Source of the DNA: Candidatus Rokubacteria bacterium 13_1_40CM_69_27
Lineage (GTDB): Bacteria; Methylomirabilota; Methylomirabilia; Rokubacteriales; CSP1-6
Length of the DNA stretch: 47,846 nucleotides
NCBI GenBank assembly: GCA_001917535.1
Contig: MNEF01000052.1
Location: 7,699-55,544 of the forward strand
Reading direction: 5' to 3'
Shown here: piece by piece, positions 9,367 through 16,878 of the stretch
Position numbering within the stretch: position 1 is the first letter of the stretch
Layout: each line of letters opens with the position of its first letter
The notes under the pieces: model-generated
The model's input: only the letters and a program-made list of their open reading frames with translations
Database searches by the model: none
Told to the model about the DNA's origin: nothing
Translations under genes and position numbers: made by a program

Positions 9367-9781
9367 GGCGGCGCTCGTCGCCCGGAGCCCCGCCGAAACG
9401 GAGGCCGCGGGTGAGCGCCTGGGGCGAACTCTCGAGGCGGGGGACGTCGTCGCCCTGGCCGGCGAGCTCGGCGCCGGCAAAACCTGCTTCATCCAGGGAC
9501 TGGTCCGGGGCCTGGGCGTCGCGACCCACGCCACCAGCCCCACGTTCGTGCTCATCAACGAGTACCGCGGCCGGCTGCCCGTCTATCACGTCGACGCCTA
9601 CCGGACCGAGAGCCTCACGGAGCTGATGGACCTCGGGCTGCCGGAGCTCTTCGACGAAGGCGGCGTGACGGTGATCGAATGGGCCGATCAGCTGCTGCCG
9701 CTGCTCCCGCGCCGGACCATCCGCGTGCACATCGCCGGGCTCGGCGACGAACCTCGCGAGATCACGATCCACCGGCCCTGA
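9356..9781 (+). CDS. tsaE: tRNA t6A37 biosynthesis ATPase TsaE
   Basis: Small P-loop ATPase that works with TsaB/TsaD to make N6-threonylcarbamoyl-adenosine at position 37 of ANN-decoding tRNAs. 141 residues with Walker A GELGAGKT, the ATSPTFVLINEY block, YHVDAYR and VIEWAD, all diagnostic. ATG 9356 overlaps nnr by 11 bp, implying coupling. The other t6A genes are not in the window. Confidence 0.96.
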   Translation: MTAEAALVARSPAETEAAGERLGRTLEAGDVVALAGELGAGKTCFIQGLVRGLGVATHATSPTFVLINEYRGRLPVYHVDAYRTESLTELMDLGLPELFDEGGVTVIEWADQLLPLLPRRTIRVHIAGLGDEPREITIHRP

Positions 9782-9840
9782 TCGGCGGGTCATTGCCCGG
9801 CTCCGGCCAGCGCGGGATCCGGCGTATCGAAGAGTCGGCG

Positions 9841-9869
9841 TTGACCGTTCCGCTCCGGGGCGTTAGACA
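9841..9869 (+). promoter_or_regulatory. Probable sigma70-type promoter of radC
   Basis: TTGACC (9841-9846), 17-bp spacer, TAGACA (9864-9869), 11 nt before the radC ATG. It lies in the 99-bp gap after tsaE. Confidence 0.5.
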
Positions 9870-9880
9870 ACGAGGCGACC

Positions 9881-10549
9881 ATGGATCGGGAGCCGACCAG
9901 CGAGCGCCCGCGCGAGCGCCTGTACTGGAAGGGCCCGAGCGCGCTCGCCGACGCCGAGCTGCTCGCGCTCCAGCTGGGCTCGGGCACGCGCGACAAGAGC
10001 GCCGTCGACATCGCCCGCGAGATGCTGGCGACCTACGGCTCTCTGGCCGACGTCGCGTCGCGGGAGGCGGCCGAGCTGACCCGCCAGCGCGGCGTGGGAG
10101 CGGTCAAGGCGGCGCGGCTCGTCGCCGCGTTCGAGCTGGGTCGCCGCTTGAGGGCCCGGACCCCCGGCCAGCGAACGATCCTGTCCACTCCCGCCGAGGT
10201 CTTCACGGCGTTCGGGCCCCTCATGGAGGACCTCAAGCGCGAAGTGTTCCGGGTGGCGCTGCTGGACGCGCAGAACGGGCTGCTGCGCGACTGCGTGGTG
10301 TCCGAGGGCACCCTGTCGGCCAGCCTGGTCGATCCGCGCGAGGTCTTCAAGCCGGCGATCCTCGAGTCGGCCGCCTCCGTCATCCTGCTGCACAATCACC
10401 CGAGCGGGGATCCGGCGCCGAGCCGGGAGGACGTCAGGCTCACGCGCCAGCTCGTCGAGTGCGCGCGGCTCCTCGGCCTGCGGGTGCATGACCATCTCAT
10501 CATCGGGCGCGGGCGGTTCGTGAGCCTGGCCGAACGCGGTATCATCTAG
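9881..10549 (+). CDS. radC: RadC-family JAB/MPN+ protein
   Basis: 222 residues. The N-terminal helix-hairpin-helix-like UPF0758 region begins ERPRERLYWKGPSALADAELLAL. The C-terminal JAB metallo-domain carries HNHPSGDPAPSREDVRLT with the zinc site His171-x-His173...Asp. Historically called a DNA-repair protein; the biochemical role is unsettled, although the metal site suggests an isopeptidase or nuclease-like hydrolase. ATG 9881 fits the family start. It is followed by a copy of the hairpin repeat rather than a gene. Confidence 0.93.
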   Translation: MDREPTSERPRERLYWKGPSALADAELLALQLGSGTRDKSAVDIAREMLATYGSLADVASREAAELTRQRGVGAVKAARLVAAFELGRRLRARTPGQRTILSTPAEVFTAFGPLMEDLKREVFRVALLDAQNGLLRDCVVSEGTLSASLVDPREVFKPAILESAASVILLHNHPSGDPAPSREDVRLTRQLVECARLLGLRVHDHLIIGRGRFVSLAERGII

Positions 10550-10606
10550 GACCATGTTGGGGAATGGCGTGATGAGTCGTCCGGACGCGTTGCTCGGAGA
10601 CGTCGA

Positions 10607-10668
10607 GCGCGGGCTTTGCCCGCGCAATCCTGGGGGAGGCATCGGACGGGGGGCGAAGCCCCCCGCCG
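10607..10668 (+). repeat. Two-hairpin repeat, copy D
   Basis: Hairpin I is an 8-bp perfect stem (10607-10614 with 10618-10625) closing a TTT loop. After AATCCTGGGGGAGG comes hairpin II (about 10643-10668), a G-run/C-run stem with a GAA loop. Order and spacer match the two units at 19.2 kb. It fills the 159-bp gap between radC and the VOC gene. Confidence 0.75.
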
Positions 10669-10708
10669 AGTAATCTAGGCGTCAGACCGCCGTCGAGGGA
10701 GCTACGCC

Positions 10709-11161
10709 ATGGCGATCAGGGTGGAGCGCGTCGGACATGTGGTGCTCAAGGTGAAGGATCTCGAGCGCGCGGCGCGGTTCTACCGGGACGTGCTCGGGCT
10801 CAAGGAAGTGGCCCGAGCCACCTTGGGTCGGCCGATGGCCTTCTTCTCGACGGGCCAGAACCACCACGATATCGCGGTCATGGAGGTCGGCGCCGAGGCG
10901 CCCCAGCCCGAACCGGGCGCGGTAGGGCTCTACCACGTGGCCCTGAAGATCGGCGACAGCCTCGACGAGCTCCGCGCCGCCAAGGCCCATCTCGAGGCCC
11001 ACGGCATCAAGAAGCTGCACGTGATGGACCATCGCGTGAGCCAGTCGATCTACCTGAACGATCCCGACGGCAACGGCCTCGAGCTCTACGTGGACACCGA
11101 CCCGGCCATCTGGCGCACGGACCCCCGGGCGGTGGCGACCGCGGGACCCCTCCGGCTCTGA
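10709..11161 (+). CDS. VOC-superfamily (glyoxalase/extradiol dioxygenase-like) protein
   Basis: 150 residues, two beta-alpha-beta-beta-beta modules. The first begins VGHVVLKVKDLERAARFYRDVLGL. Candidate metal ligands are His in VGHVVLKV, His in LYHVALKI and Glu in GLELYVD, the H-H-E set of glyoxalase I and type I extradiol dioxygenases. NDPDGNGLELYVD is the usual ending of catechol 2,3-dioxygenase-like small members. A GAGGGAG lies ahead of ATG 10709. Substrate cannot be deduced; it appears monocistronic. Confidence 0.85.
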   Translation: MAIRVERVGHVVLKVKDLERAARFYRDVLGLKEVARATLGRPMAFFSTGQNHHDIAVMEVGAEAPQPEPGAVGLYHVALKIGDSLDELRAAKAHLEAHGIKKLHVMDHRVSQSIYLNDPDGNGLELYVDTDPAIWRTDPRAVATAGPLRL

Positions 11162-11169
11162 GAGCTCCG

Positions 11170-11412
11170 TCAGCCCTTCGCGAGCTTCTCGACTTCTTTC
11201 CGGGACAGGCTTGGCAGGCGTGACAGCAGCGTCTTGACCTTCCGTTCCGACGCGTGATCCGCCAGGATCAACTTCTTGGATCGAGTACCGTTGACGATAT
11301 AGGCGACCCAGTCATCGAGGTTCGGCGTGCCACGCCACGCCACCGTCACCCCGCTGAGTCGCATGCGTCGACGACCTTCCACCTTCGCGAGCGGCTTTCG
11401 GCTGCTTTCCAT
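11170..11412 (-). CDS. Small hypothetical protein
   Basis: 80 residues, basic, no signal or membrane segment. It begins MESSRKPLAKVEGRRR and ends with a Lys/Glu-rich helix. A central VTVAWRGTPNLDDWVAYIV region looks like a small beta sheet. Not recognised. It is convergent with the VOC gene 8 bp away and reads out of the DnaA-box spacer. Codon use is plausible for a real gene, but the call rests on an ORF with moderate coding character. Confidence 0.5.
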   Translation of the reverse strand: MESSRKPLAKVEGRRRMRLSGVTVAWRGTPNLDDWVAYIVNGTRSKKLILADHASERKVKTLLSRLPSLSRKEVEKLAKG

Positions 11413-11682
11413 CGGCCCGTCCCTTTTCGGCGCGTCCGAAGTTCGCCGTCGCGGCGCGTCGCGTTTGCAGATTCGTAAAAATGCTCGCCCACCTTACGAG
11501 TGAGGCTCGCGAAGTGTCAAGGTCTCGTTTACCCGCGCCAAATGGGCGCCCGAGGCGCGCCGGGGCGGGCGAGGCGCGCCCAGACGCGGAAATCTTCGCG
11601 GGCCGCCGTCGGTGGATGAACAGACCGTCGTATTTTCGCGGTCCCTCCGCGAGAGCGCGTCAGTCCGTGCGATTTCTCCGTC

Positions 11683-11709
11683 TGTGGATACCTGTGGACA
11701 TGTGGATAA
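11683..11709 (-). other. Cluster of DnaA-box-like 9-mers in a 319-bp gene-free spacer
   Basis: The spacer 11413-11731 contains no convincing gene. It carries three closely spaced 9-mers read TGTGGATAC (11683), TGTGGACAT (11693) and TGTGGATAA (11701). The last is the exact complement of the consensus DnaA box TTATCCACA; the others differ at one and two positions. Replication genes dnaA, dnaN and gyrB are not nearby, so this may be a DnaA-titration or regulatory site rather than oriC. A short A-run at 11477-11481 is the only AT-rich feature. Confidence 0.45.
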
Positions 11710-11731
11710 ACGGTGCGCAACTTCCCCGTCC

Positions 11732-12718
11732 TCACCGCCGCTCGAGGAGCCGTTCCAGGATCTGCCGCGCCAGAACAGGGCCCCGGGTGATGAATCCGGT
11801 GAAGTAGCCGATGGCCGTGGCCCCCGCGTCGAGGAGCTGGAGGGCTTTGTCGGGCGCGTCGACGCCGCCGGTGGCGATGAGGTCCAGGGCCGGGCCGAAG
11901 CGCGCGCGGACCCGACGGACGTTGGCGAGGGTGGCCGGAAAAATTTCCGGGCCCGAGAGCGCTCCGGCGCCCTGTGACAGGCGGGGCTCCTCCACGCGGC
12001 GCGCGTTGCCGTAGTTGATCACCCGCACACCGGCCTCCAGTGCGGCCGGGATGATCTCGCGCTCGTTGGCCTCCGCGAAGTCCGGGGAGAGCTTCACGAC
12101 CAGGGGCGCCGCGCAGGCCGCCCGGACCTGCTCCAGCAGGTCGCGAAGCTCGCGCGGACGCGTGCTCCAGGTGTAGACGAGCTTGGTGTTGGGCGAGGAG
12201 ATGTTGAGCTCGACGAGGTCGGCCGCCGGCGCCAGGGCCCGGGCCAGCTCGAGGTAGGCCTCGGCGGACTCGCCGGCGATGCTGACGATGAGCGGCACTC
12301 GATGGGGCAGCCGGCGGATGGCGCGCTGGAAGGCCTCGAGCCCCGGGTTGTGGAAGCCATTGCAGTTGACGAGGCCGGGGCCGGCCTCGGTGCGGATGCG
12401 GACGAGGTTCGGCCGCGGGTGGCCCGGCCGGGGCTCGCGGGTGATGCTCTTGGTCGTGACGGCGCCGAAGCCGAGCCCCATAGCGCGGGCGAGGATGCGG
12501 CGGTCGTAGTACATCGCCGCGAGGATGAGCGGGTTGGGCAGCCGCACGCCGCCCAACCTGATGGCCAGGCGTGGGTCTTCCAGGCGGAAGACCGGGAGGC
12601 GATCGAAGGGCAGCACACGCAGCGCGGTCTGTCCCAGCGCGATGGCCATCGGCTCCGGAAGCCGGCTGAGGACGCCGTCGTAGACCAGGCGGTACAACCT
12701 CGCCATCGTTCGGCTCAT
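11732..12718 (-). CDS. pyrD: Dihydroorotate dehydrogenase
   Basis: Oxidises dihydroorotate to orotate in pyrimidine synthesis. About 328 residues from ATG 12718 (ATG 12706 is also possible); a helical N-terminus LYRLVYDGVLSRLPEPMAIALG resembles the membrane-associating extension of class 2 enzymes. FMN-barrel motifs are GAVTTKSITREPRPGHPRPNL, NGFHNPG, ELNISSPNT, VKLSPDF and IATGGV. The residue in NISSPN is Ser, as in class 2 (quinone-linked) enzymes, while TTKSIT is more class 1-like, so the class is mixed. It diverges from the next operon. Confidence 0.88.
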   Translation of the reverse strand: MSRTMARLYRLVYDGVLSRLPEPMAIALGQTALRVLPFDRLPVFRLEDPRLAIRLGGVRLPNPLILAAMYYDRRILARAMGLGFGAVTTKSITREPRPGHPRPNLVRIRTEAGPGLVNCNGFHNPGLEAFQRAIRRLPHRVPLIVSIAGESAEAYLELARALAPAADLVELNISSPNTKLVYTWSTRPRELRDLLEQVRAACAAPLVVKLSPDFAEANEREIIPAALEAGVRVINYGNARRVEEPRLSQGAGALSGPEIFPATLANVRRVRARFGPALDLIATGGVDAPDKALQLLDAGATAIGYFTGFITRGPVLARQILERLLERR

Positions 12719-12757
12719 CGAAACGGTCCGTCGGACAATAGCACACGCCTCCGACTC

Positions 12758-12787
12758 TTGACGATGGCGGATCAAGCCATTTAGGGT
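12758..12787 (+). promoter_or_regulatory. Candidate promoter for the ketosynthase locus
   Basis: TTGACG (12758-12763), 18-bp spacer, TAGGGT (12782-12787), in the gap between divergent pyrD and the first gene of the plus-strand run. Weak -10. Confidence 0.35.
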
Positions 12788-12795
12788 AAGAGGAC

Positions 12796-13617
12796 TTGGG
12801 CACCAGCGTGCGTACGCGCATGGCTCGTCCGCCGGTAGGTTCCGGCCGCACCGTCGTTCTGCTCCTCGCGATCCTCCTCGCGGTGGCAGCCTGCGCCGGC
12901 GCCCGCGGGAGTCTGCCCGTCGTGGCGGGCACCGGCGTCGCCACGCCGGGCTTCGTCTTCGCCCGCGACACCTTCGCGTTCCGCAACGAGATCCGCGCCC
13001 GGAATCCCGGCGGCGCCGATCTCTACGCCAACTACTGCTTCGTGCTCGCCCGCGGGCTCCGGCAGTTCTTGCTCTTCGCCCGCTTCGACCCCGATGCCCC
13101 CAAGGTGAGCCACGACGAGTACGTCGAGCGCGTGCGGCACATCGCGGCCTTCTCGCCCTGGCGCGACCCGCTGCCTCCCGAGGCGCGGATCGTCATCCCC
13201 GGGTACGGGAGCCTGCGCGAGTTTTCCCGCGCCCAAGAGGCGGCGGTGAAGGCGGGCCTGGGCTCGCGCTTCTGGACGCTCGTGCACTGGACGAACTGGC
13301 GGGTGGCGTTTCCCGTCACCCGCGGCCGGCAGGAAAGCGTGGCCGGCGAGATCGTCAGCGAGCTCAGGGGGGGGAGGCTCGTCCAGCTCCTCGTCACCAA
13401 CCTGCCGAAGGTGGAGCTGAATCACACCGTGGTGGCGTATGCGTACCGGGCCGCCGGGCCAGGGATCGAGCTCACGGTCTGGGATCCCAACGATCCCGCG
13501 GAGCCCGGCCTGATCACCTTCGACGACCGCGAGCGCCGCTTCTGGGCCACCCGCGTGTACGACACGGAGCCGGGAGCGATCCGCGTTTTCCGCATGTACT
13601 ACTCGCCGCTCCTGTGA
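12796..13617 (+). CDS. Lipoprotein with papain-like active-site arrangement
   Basis: 273 residues from TTG 12796; ATG 12820 is an alternative. N-terminal signal with lipobox VAACAG predicts an anchored lipoprotein. The mature part has, in order, ANYCFVLARGLRQF, a central region, NHTVVAYAY and VWDPNDP. The Cys...His...Asp/Asn order and spacing are what a papain-fold cysteine peptidase or acyltransferase would show. This is inference from motif order; no family is recognised. It is the first gene of the ketosynthase run and overlaps the acyltransferase by 4 nt (GTGA), so it may process or deliver the product at the outer membrane. Confidence 0.65.
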   Translation: MGTSVRTRMARPPVGSGRTVVLLLAILLAVAACAGARGSLPVVAGTGVATPGFVFARDTFAFRNEIRARNPGGADLYANYCFVLARGLRQFLLFARFDPDAPKVSHDEYVERVRHIAAFSPWRDPLPPEARIVIPGYGSLREFSRAQEAAVKAGLGSRFWTLVHWTNWRVAFPVTRGRQESVAGEIVSELRGGRLVQLLVTNLPKVELNHTVVAYAYRAAGPGIELTVWDPNDPAEPGLITFDDRERRFWATRVYDTEPGAIRVFRMYYSPLL

Positions 13618-14588
13618 TGACGACGCTGTCGCTGGCGCGCATGCTGCGGTCGGCGGGAATCTCCGCCCCCCGCTCCGCCGCCGCCGGCCGGTCGCCCCTC
13701 CTGGCGCCCCGCTGGTACGCCCACGGCTTCAATCGCCCGGTGGTCTATCGCGCGGCCGGGATCGCGGCGGCGGCGCTGCCCCGGCGCGCACGGCTGCGCC
13801 TGGCCGTGGCGATCGCCGCAGTCGTGGCGCGGCGATTCAGCGTGGAGCGGGCCGTGGTGAGCGCCAACGTCGCCCGCATCCTCCCTCACGCGACGCCGGC
13901 GGACCGGGCGGCGCTCGTCGGGGACGTCTTCCGCAACTTCGCCGTGTGCTTCGCGGATCTGATCGCGGCCAATCGTCGGGCCCTGAGGCTGGGACCGCTG
14001 CTGGCTGGCGTGGATGGGCTGCCCCATCTGAACGCGGCGGCCCGGAGCGGGCGCGGGATCGTCGTCCTCACCGCGCATCTGGGCAACTGGGAGCTGGCCG
14101 GGCGTCTGCTCGCCTTGCAGGGCGGCCGCCCCACCCACGTCGTCGTGGCGGCCGACCAGGATCCCGGCGTCGAGCATTTCCTCAGAGACGCGCCGGCCCC
14201 GGTACGCTTCGTCGTCCGGCGGGATCACACCTCGGCCTTGCCGCTCCTCGCCGCGCTCCGGCGAGGCGAGGTGGTGGCGATGCAGGGCGATCGGGCTCTC
14301 GGCACCCGCGGCGACGTCGCGGTGCCGTTCTTCGGCGCCGACGCGCGATTCCCGCTCGGCCCCTTCGTGCTGGCCCGGGCCGCCGGCGTGCGGGTCGTGC
14401 CGAGCTTCTGCGTCCTCGGGGCCGACCGCCGCTACACGATCGAGGTCAGCGAGCCGATCGACGTCCCCCCGGGCGGCGAGCACGCGGCCCTCGCGCGGTG
14501 GGTGGCGGTCCTGGAGCGCGTCGTGCGTGCCCACCCCGAGCAGTGGTTCAACTTCTTCGACGTCTGGAGTGGCGCCCCTGCGCACTGA
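13614..14588 (+). CDS. LpxL/HtrB-type lysophospholipid acyltransferase
   Basis: 324 residues. Inner-membrane-associated acyltransferase of the lipid A/PlsC-like group, transferring an acyl chain from ACP or CoA. The catalytic HLGNWE block (His155...Glu160) is intact and followed by MQGDRALGTRGDVAVPFFG, the second conserved block of this family; the end WFNFFDVW corresponds to the usual QWFWFHRRW region. The N-terminus is Arg/Ala-rich without a clear TM. Position directly before KS and ACP genes suggests it acylates the polyketide or fatty product, as the acyltransferases of aryl-polyene loci do, rather than lipid A. Confidence 0.85.
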   Translation: MMTTLSLARMLRSAGISAPRSAAAGRSPLLAPRWYAHGFNRPVVYRAAGIAAAALPRRARLRLAVAIAAVVARRFSVERAVVSANVARILPHATPADRAALVGDVFRNFAVCFADLIAANRRALRLGPLLAGVDGLPHLNAAARSGRGIVVLTAHLGNWELAGRLLALQGGRPTHVVVAADQDPGVEHFLRDAPAPVRFVVRRDHTSALPLLAALRRGEVVAMQGDRALGTRGDVAVPFFGADARFPLGPFVLARAAGVRVVPSFCVLGADRRYTIEVSEPIDVPPGGEHAALARWVAVLERVVRAHPEQWFNFFDVWSGAPAH

Positions 14589-15750
14589 GTCGGTGGTGAT
14601 CGTCGGAGCAGGCGCGATCACGCCGATCGGGAGCGATCTCGACGCCTTCTGGTCGGGACTCGTCACCGGCAGCGACGGCATCTCGCTGATCGAGCGCTTC
14701 CCGGTCGGTGACCTGCGCGTGCGGCGGGGCGGGGAGATCAAAAAGCTGTCGCTCCCCGACGGTGCCTCGCCTGATGGCTGCCGCGCGTCGGGGCTGCTCG
14801 GCGCGGCGGCCGCGGACTTGCTGGCGCGCACGAGCCTGGACGCCGCTCCCGCCCGCCGCGCGATCGTGGTGGGCACGGCGCTGGGCGGGGTGGAGGAGCT
14901 GGAGCGCGCGCTCGGCCCCGATCGGACGGCCCGCCGGGCGGCGGGGGCCTTCTATGACAGCCCGGCGCACGCGCTGGCGCGGCGACTCGACGCCCGCGGC
15001 CCGGTGCTCACCGTCTCGACGGCCTGCGCGTCCGGCGCCACCGCCATCGGGGTGGGCGCCGATCTGCTCCGGGACGATCGGGCCGATCTCGTCGTCGCCG
15101 GCGGCTACGACGTCCTCTGCCGCTTCGTGATGCGGGGATTCGACGTCTTGCGCTCCCTGACGCGCGAGCGCGTGCGCCCCTTCGACCGGCGCCGCAGCGG
15201 CCTGCTGCTCGGCGAGGGCGCAGCGCTGGTCCTGCTGGCGCGGGAGACGGACGCGCCCCACGAGCGTCTGGGACGGTTGCTCGGCCACGCCAGCGCCAGC
15301 GACGGCTCCCACATCGCCGCCCCCGATCCCGACGGGCGCGGCCTGGAGGCGGCGATCCGCGCGGCCATGAGGCAGGCGGGCGTGACCGCGGGCGACGTCG
15401 ACTTCGTCAGCGCCCACGGCACCGCCACGCCGCTCAACGATCGGATCGAGACCGGGGTGCTCAAGCGCGTGCTGGGCGCGCGGGCGGGGCAGATCCCGCT
15501 CAACTCCATCAAGGGGGGGCTCGGTCATACGATGGGCGCGGCCGCGGCGCTCGAAGCGATCATGTGCCTGCTGGCGTCGCGCCACGGAACTATCCCCCAC
15601 ACGCTGGGGCTCGAAGAGCCCGACCCCGAATGCGATCTCGACTACGTGCCGCTCTCGCCGCGGGCGGCCCGTCCCCGCCTGAGCCTCAGCACCTCCGCGG
15701 GCTTCGGCGGGTGCAATGCGGCGCTCGTCGTGGAAGGGCGCCTGGCGTGA
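14569..15750 (+). CDS. Beta-ketoacyl-ACP synthase (KS 1)
   Basis: Decarboxylative Claisen condensation on ACP-bound chains. 393 residues from GTG 14569, overlapping the acyltransferase by 20 nt. Complete thiolase fold with the full catalytic triad: Cys153 in STACASG, His283 in SAHGTAT and His320 in KGGLGHTMG, plus the GFGGCN ending. It resembles FabF/type II PKS ketosynthases rather than FabH. The next gene is a Cys-less KS-like protein overlapping by 4 nt, so a KS/chain-length-factor-type heterodimer is plausible. Confidence 0.92.
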   Translation: MAPLRTESVVIVGAGAITPIGSDLDAFWSGLVTGSDGISLIERFPVGDLRVRRGGEIKKLSLPDGASPDGCRASGLLGAAAADLLARTSLDAAPARRAIVVGTALGGVEELERALGPDRTARRAAGAFYDSPAHALARRLDARGPVLTVSTACASGATAIGVGADLLRDDRADLVVAGGYDVLCRFVMRGFDVLRSLTRERVRPFDRRRSGLLLGEGAALVLLARETDAPHERLGRLLGHASASDGSHIAAPDPDGRGLEAAIRAAMRQAGVTAGDVDFVSAHGTATPLNDRIETGVLKRVLGARAGQIPLNSIKGGLGHTMGAAAALEAIMCLLASRHGTIPHTLGLEEPDPECDLDYVPLSPRAARPRLSLSTSAGFGGCNAALVVEGRLA

Positions 15751-16562
15751 GGGTCGCGGGGGTCGGCCTGCTGACCGGATGGGGCGAGGGCCTGGCCGCC
15801 CTGCCCGCCCACGCTCGCCGCGCGGCGGGGAGCCGATCGCTGATTCCGCTGGCGGCGCCGCCGCTGGGCGGCGAGCGGTTCCGGCGCGCCACCCGGGAAT
15901 GCCTCTTTGGCGTCACCGCCGTCTACGCGCTGCTGCGCGAGGCCGGGCTCGGGTCCGAGGCCATCGCGGGCGGTGACACGGCGCTGATCTACGTCACCGC
16001 CGGTGGCTACGGCGCGTCGAACCGGGCGTTCATCGAGGCGGCGGCGTCCGCGGGGCGAGAGAGCGGGGGCGCGTTGTACTTTCCTTATACTGCGCCGAGC
16101 GCGATCCCGGCGGAGGTGACGATCGAGTTCGGGCTCCGGGGACCCTATGTGATCCTGATCGGCGGGGCGGCAGCCACGATCGAGGCGCTCGGGCAGGCGG
16201 ATCGGATGCTGGCCGAGGGCACGTGCGCGCGGGCGCTCGTGCTGGCGGTCGAGACGTTCGCGGAGTGTGCGGACCTCTACGCGCGGGGGCGCTGGCTGGT
16301 GGAGTGGCCCCTCGTCGAGGCGGCGGCCTGCGCCCTGCTCCTTCCGGGCGGAAACGGGATGATGGCGGGGCCGGCCGAACGGGCGTCGCCGCTGGAGGAG
16401 GCGGTGCGCCGGCGCGTGGGCGAGACTCTGGCCTGCGCGCCCCTGATCGGCCTGGCCTTGGCCTGCGCGGCGGGCGACGATCCCTGGGAGCTGACGGGCC
16501 AGTGGCGCGGACGCCGGCTGGCCCTGCGCGGTGAGCGCTCGCCAGCGGGACCCCGGCGGTGA
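15747..16562 (+). CDS. Short Cys-less ketosynthase-like protein (chain-length-factor-like)
   Basis: 271 residues from GTG 15747 (GTGA overlap with KS 1). It keeps the N-terminal ketoacyl-synthase half: MRVAGVGLLTGWGEG, the GPYVILIGG strand and the helix after the active-site position. The nucleophile is gone: TACASG of KS 1 aligns with GGAAAT. The C-terminal half with both His motifs is absent. Known family knowledge: aryl-polyene loci encode a similar short KS N-terminal-domain partner (ApeC-like) that pairs with a true KS. Here the pairing with KS 1 is inferred from overlap and order. Confidence 0.8.
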   Translation: MRVAGVGLLTGWGEGLAALPAHARRAAGSRSLIPLAAPPLGGERFRRATRECLFGVTAVYALLREAGLGSEAIAGGDTALIYVTAGGYGASNRAFIEAAASAGRESGGALYFPYTAPSAIPAEVTIEFGLRGPYVILIGGAAATIEALGQADRMLAEGTCARALVLAVETFAECADLYARGRWLVEWPLVEAAACALLLPGGNGMMAGPAERASPLEEAVRRRVGETLACAPLIGLALACAAGDDPWELTGQWRGRRLALRGERSPAGPRR

Positions 16563-16602
16563 GATGATCGGACAACTCGCGGCGATCTGAACGAGGGGGG
16601 GC

Positions 16603-16878
16603 ATGGAACCAAAGGAATTCCTGGACGAGCTGAAGACGCTGTTCGTGACCCGGCTCAAGTTCGAGCCGCGGCGGGTGGCGGACGTCGGTTTCGAGACGGC
16701 GCTGCCGAAGGGCGTCGAAGGCTCGGTCGGCCTCGACTCGCTCGACTTCATCGAGCTCGGCATCGCTATCGAGGAGCGGTTCGGGATCGTGATCGACGAG
16801 TCGCAGGATCTGGCCGAGCACTTCGCCTCGTTCGGGACGCTGTGCCGGTTCATCGCGGAGCGCGTGAAGACCCCATGA
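16603..16878 (+). CDS. Acyl carrier protein
   Basis: 91 residues, acidic, four-helix type. The phosphopantetheine Ser46 lies in GLDSLDFIEL; helix 3 GIVIDESQDLAEHF and a final helix CRFIAERV follow. A strong G-rich Shine-Dalgarno precedes ATG 16603. Its TGA overlaps the ATG of KS 2 (ATGA). It is dedicated to this locus by position; AcpS (6.5 kb) or a Sfp-type enzyme elsewhere would activate it. Confidence 0.93.
   Translation: MEPKEFLDELKTLFVTRLKFEPRRVADVGFETALPKGVEGSVGLDSLDFIELGIAIEERFGIVIDESQDLAEHFASFGTLCRFIAERVKTP

Noticed and set aside
11683-11709. Chromosomal origin oriC
   Set aside because: Only three boxes, no strong AT-rich unwinding region, and no dnaA, dnaN or gyrB nearby. Kept as a DnaA-box cluster only.
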